Part shown: piece after piece, positions 63,440 through 64,000 of the stretch | How positions within the stretch are numbered: position 1 is the first letter of the stretch | How the letters are laid out: each line of letters starts with the position of its first letter | The notes under the pieces: model-generated | Told to the model about the DNA's origin: nothing | The model's database searches: none | Seen by the model: only the letters and a program-made list of their open reading frames with translations | Position numbers and translations under genes: made by a program | Source: Chrysopilus asiliformis | Taxonomy: Eukaryota > Arthropoda > Insecta > Diptera > Rhagionidae | Direction: 5' to 3' | Assembly (NCBI GenBank): GCA_964034945.1 | Contig: OZ035962.1 | Coordinates: forward strand, 86,468,650-86,532,649 | DNA: 64,000 nt

Positions 63440-64000
63440 AAATAGAACTTTCATTACACCAAAAGCTACAAATTCCAGCGGGCAATCGTCATATACTCTA
63501 TATGAGGGCAGACAAAATTTTTAGGAAAAAAAAACCATTTGTATGGGAGAGGGGGGAAATATTGGTTCGATTTTCGTTGAGAATCATATATAAGTATATT
63601 CGATTTGAGGCGTTGAGAGCAAAAGTGGTCCAAGCCAAATTTTTTTTTATATTTTATGCCAGGAGCTTAGGCAAATTGCCTCTAATTGCCATTTTTCTAC
63701 TATTATTGACTGTAAATTTCTAGAAAAAAAATTTGGGTTGACTGTATTACTCGATGTCAGAATCTTCTATTGTGCATCCAAACATTTTTATCTAAAAACT
63801 CACTCGCAATAATGGTTCAAACACAAAAAATTTCACGATTTCGACATGTGGGTTAGACCACTCTTGCTCTCAACGCCTCATTTAATATACTATATCGTTT
63901 GTAACGCATTCCACTAATCGTCCGAAATTTATTAAGACAAAATTTGTTTAGTATATAATTTTCCATAACCCTTCCGTACATCAAAATTCAATCGGACCAA
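63440..64000. repeat. R2 copy, interrupted by a MITE and cut by the window end
   Basis: 'accaaaagctacaaattcca', 'tatgggagaggggggaaata' and 'catacatcaaaattcaatc' are R2 words on both sides of the MITE at 63607-63879. Confidence 0.6.
63607..63879. mobile_element. GAGGCGTT-family MITE, 4-bp TSD ATTT (copy 3)
   Basis: Inverted ends GAGGCGTTGAGAGCAAAAGT and complement, flanked by ATTT (63603-63606, 63880-63883). 273 bp; has about 37 extra bases around 63655-63692 relative to copy 1. Confidence 0.88.

Overview
This is a 64 kb piece of an AT-rich insect nuclear genome. It has spliced genes with GT-AG introns, a clip-domain serine protease homologue typical of arthropod haemolymph, a gastrulation-defective-like (gd-like) protease, a class A neuropeptide-type GPCR, and a dense nested load of hAT, PIF/Harbinger, piggyBac, Tc1/mariner and Copia elements. 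The protein families and the compact introns of the protease genes fit Diptera best, but the species cannot be named from the sequence.

Three protein-coding genes are supported, all on the plus strand. (1) At 5241-6974 a three-exon gene encodes a 383-residue secreted clip-domain serine protease homologue whose catalytic Ser is Gly; it resembles PPAF-II and Drosophila CG5390. (2) At 8726-18063 a nine-exon gene encodes an 832-residue secreted protein with three trypsin-like domains in tandem. The first two are catalytically dead in different ways; the last keeps His, Asp and Ser and looks gd-like. All exon phases agree and the reading frame closes without a stop. (3) At 29298-50440 a three-exon gene encodes a 497-residue seven-helix receptor of the FMRFamide-receptor-like type, with a 19.4 kb first intron.

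The rest is mostly transposon-derived. Many elements could be delimited to the base from terminal inverted repeats (TIRs) and target-site duplications (TSDs). They include five hAT-type elements with 8-bp TSDs, PIF/Harbinger-like elements with 3-bp TSDs, three TTAA elements, an internally deleted Copia with both LTRs, a deleted mariner, a 2.8 kb unnamed transposon with 8-bp TSDs, and MITEs with 4-bp ATAT or ATTT TSDs. Several are stacked inside one another (3132-4295, 7168-8535, 14493-16771, 24388-27980, 36622-39424). Three high-copy interspersed families recur through the window: R1 ('gtaaggataacggaaggtcc' minisatellite plus CAGACAAA octamers), R2 ('ttttgatgtatgg') and R3 ('gggcaagttttgc').

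Layout: 1-5240 repeats and transposons; 5241-18063 protease gene pair; 18064-29297 intergenic repeats and nested elements; 29298-50440 GPCR with its transposon-filled intron; 50441-64000 repeats, including a pair of ~0.8 kb inverted R1 units, and some stretches of apparently unique non-coding DNA. The two protease genes plausibly act together in a haemolymph proteolytic cascade (melanisation or Toll-type), since a clip-domain homologue typically serves as cofactor to an active protease; that is inference from family and adjacency. The GPCR is unrelated.
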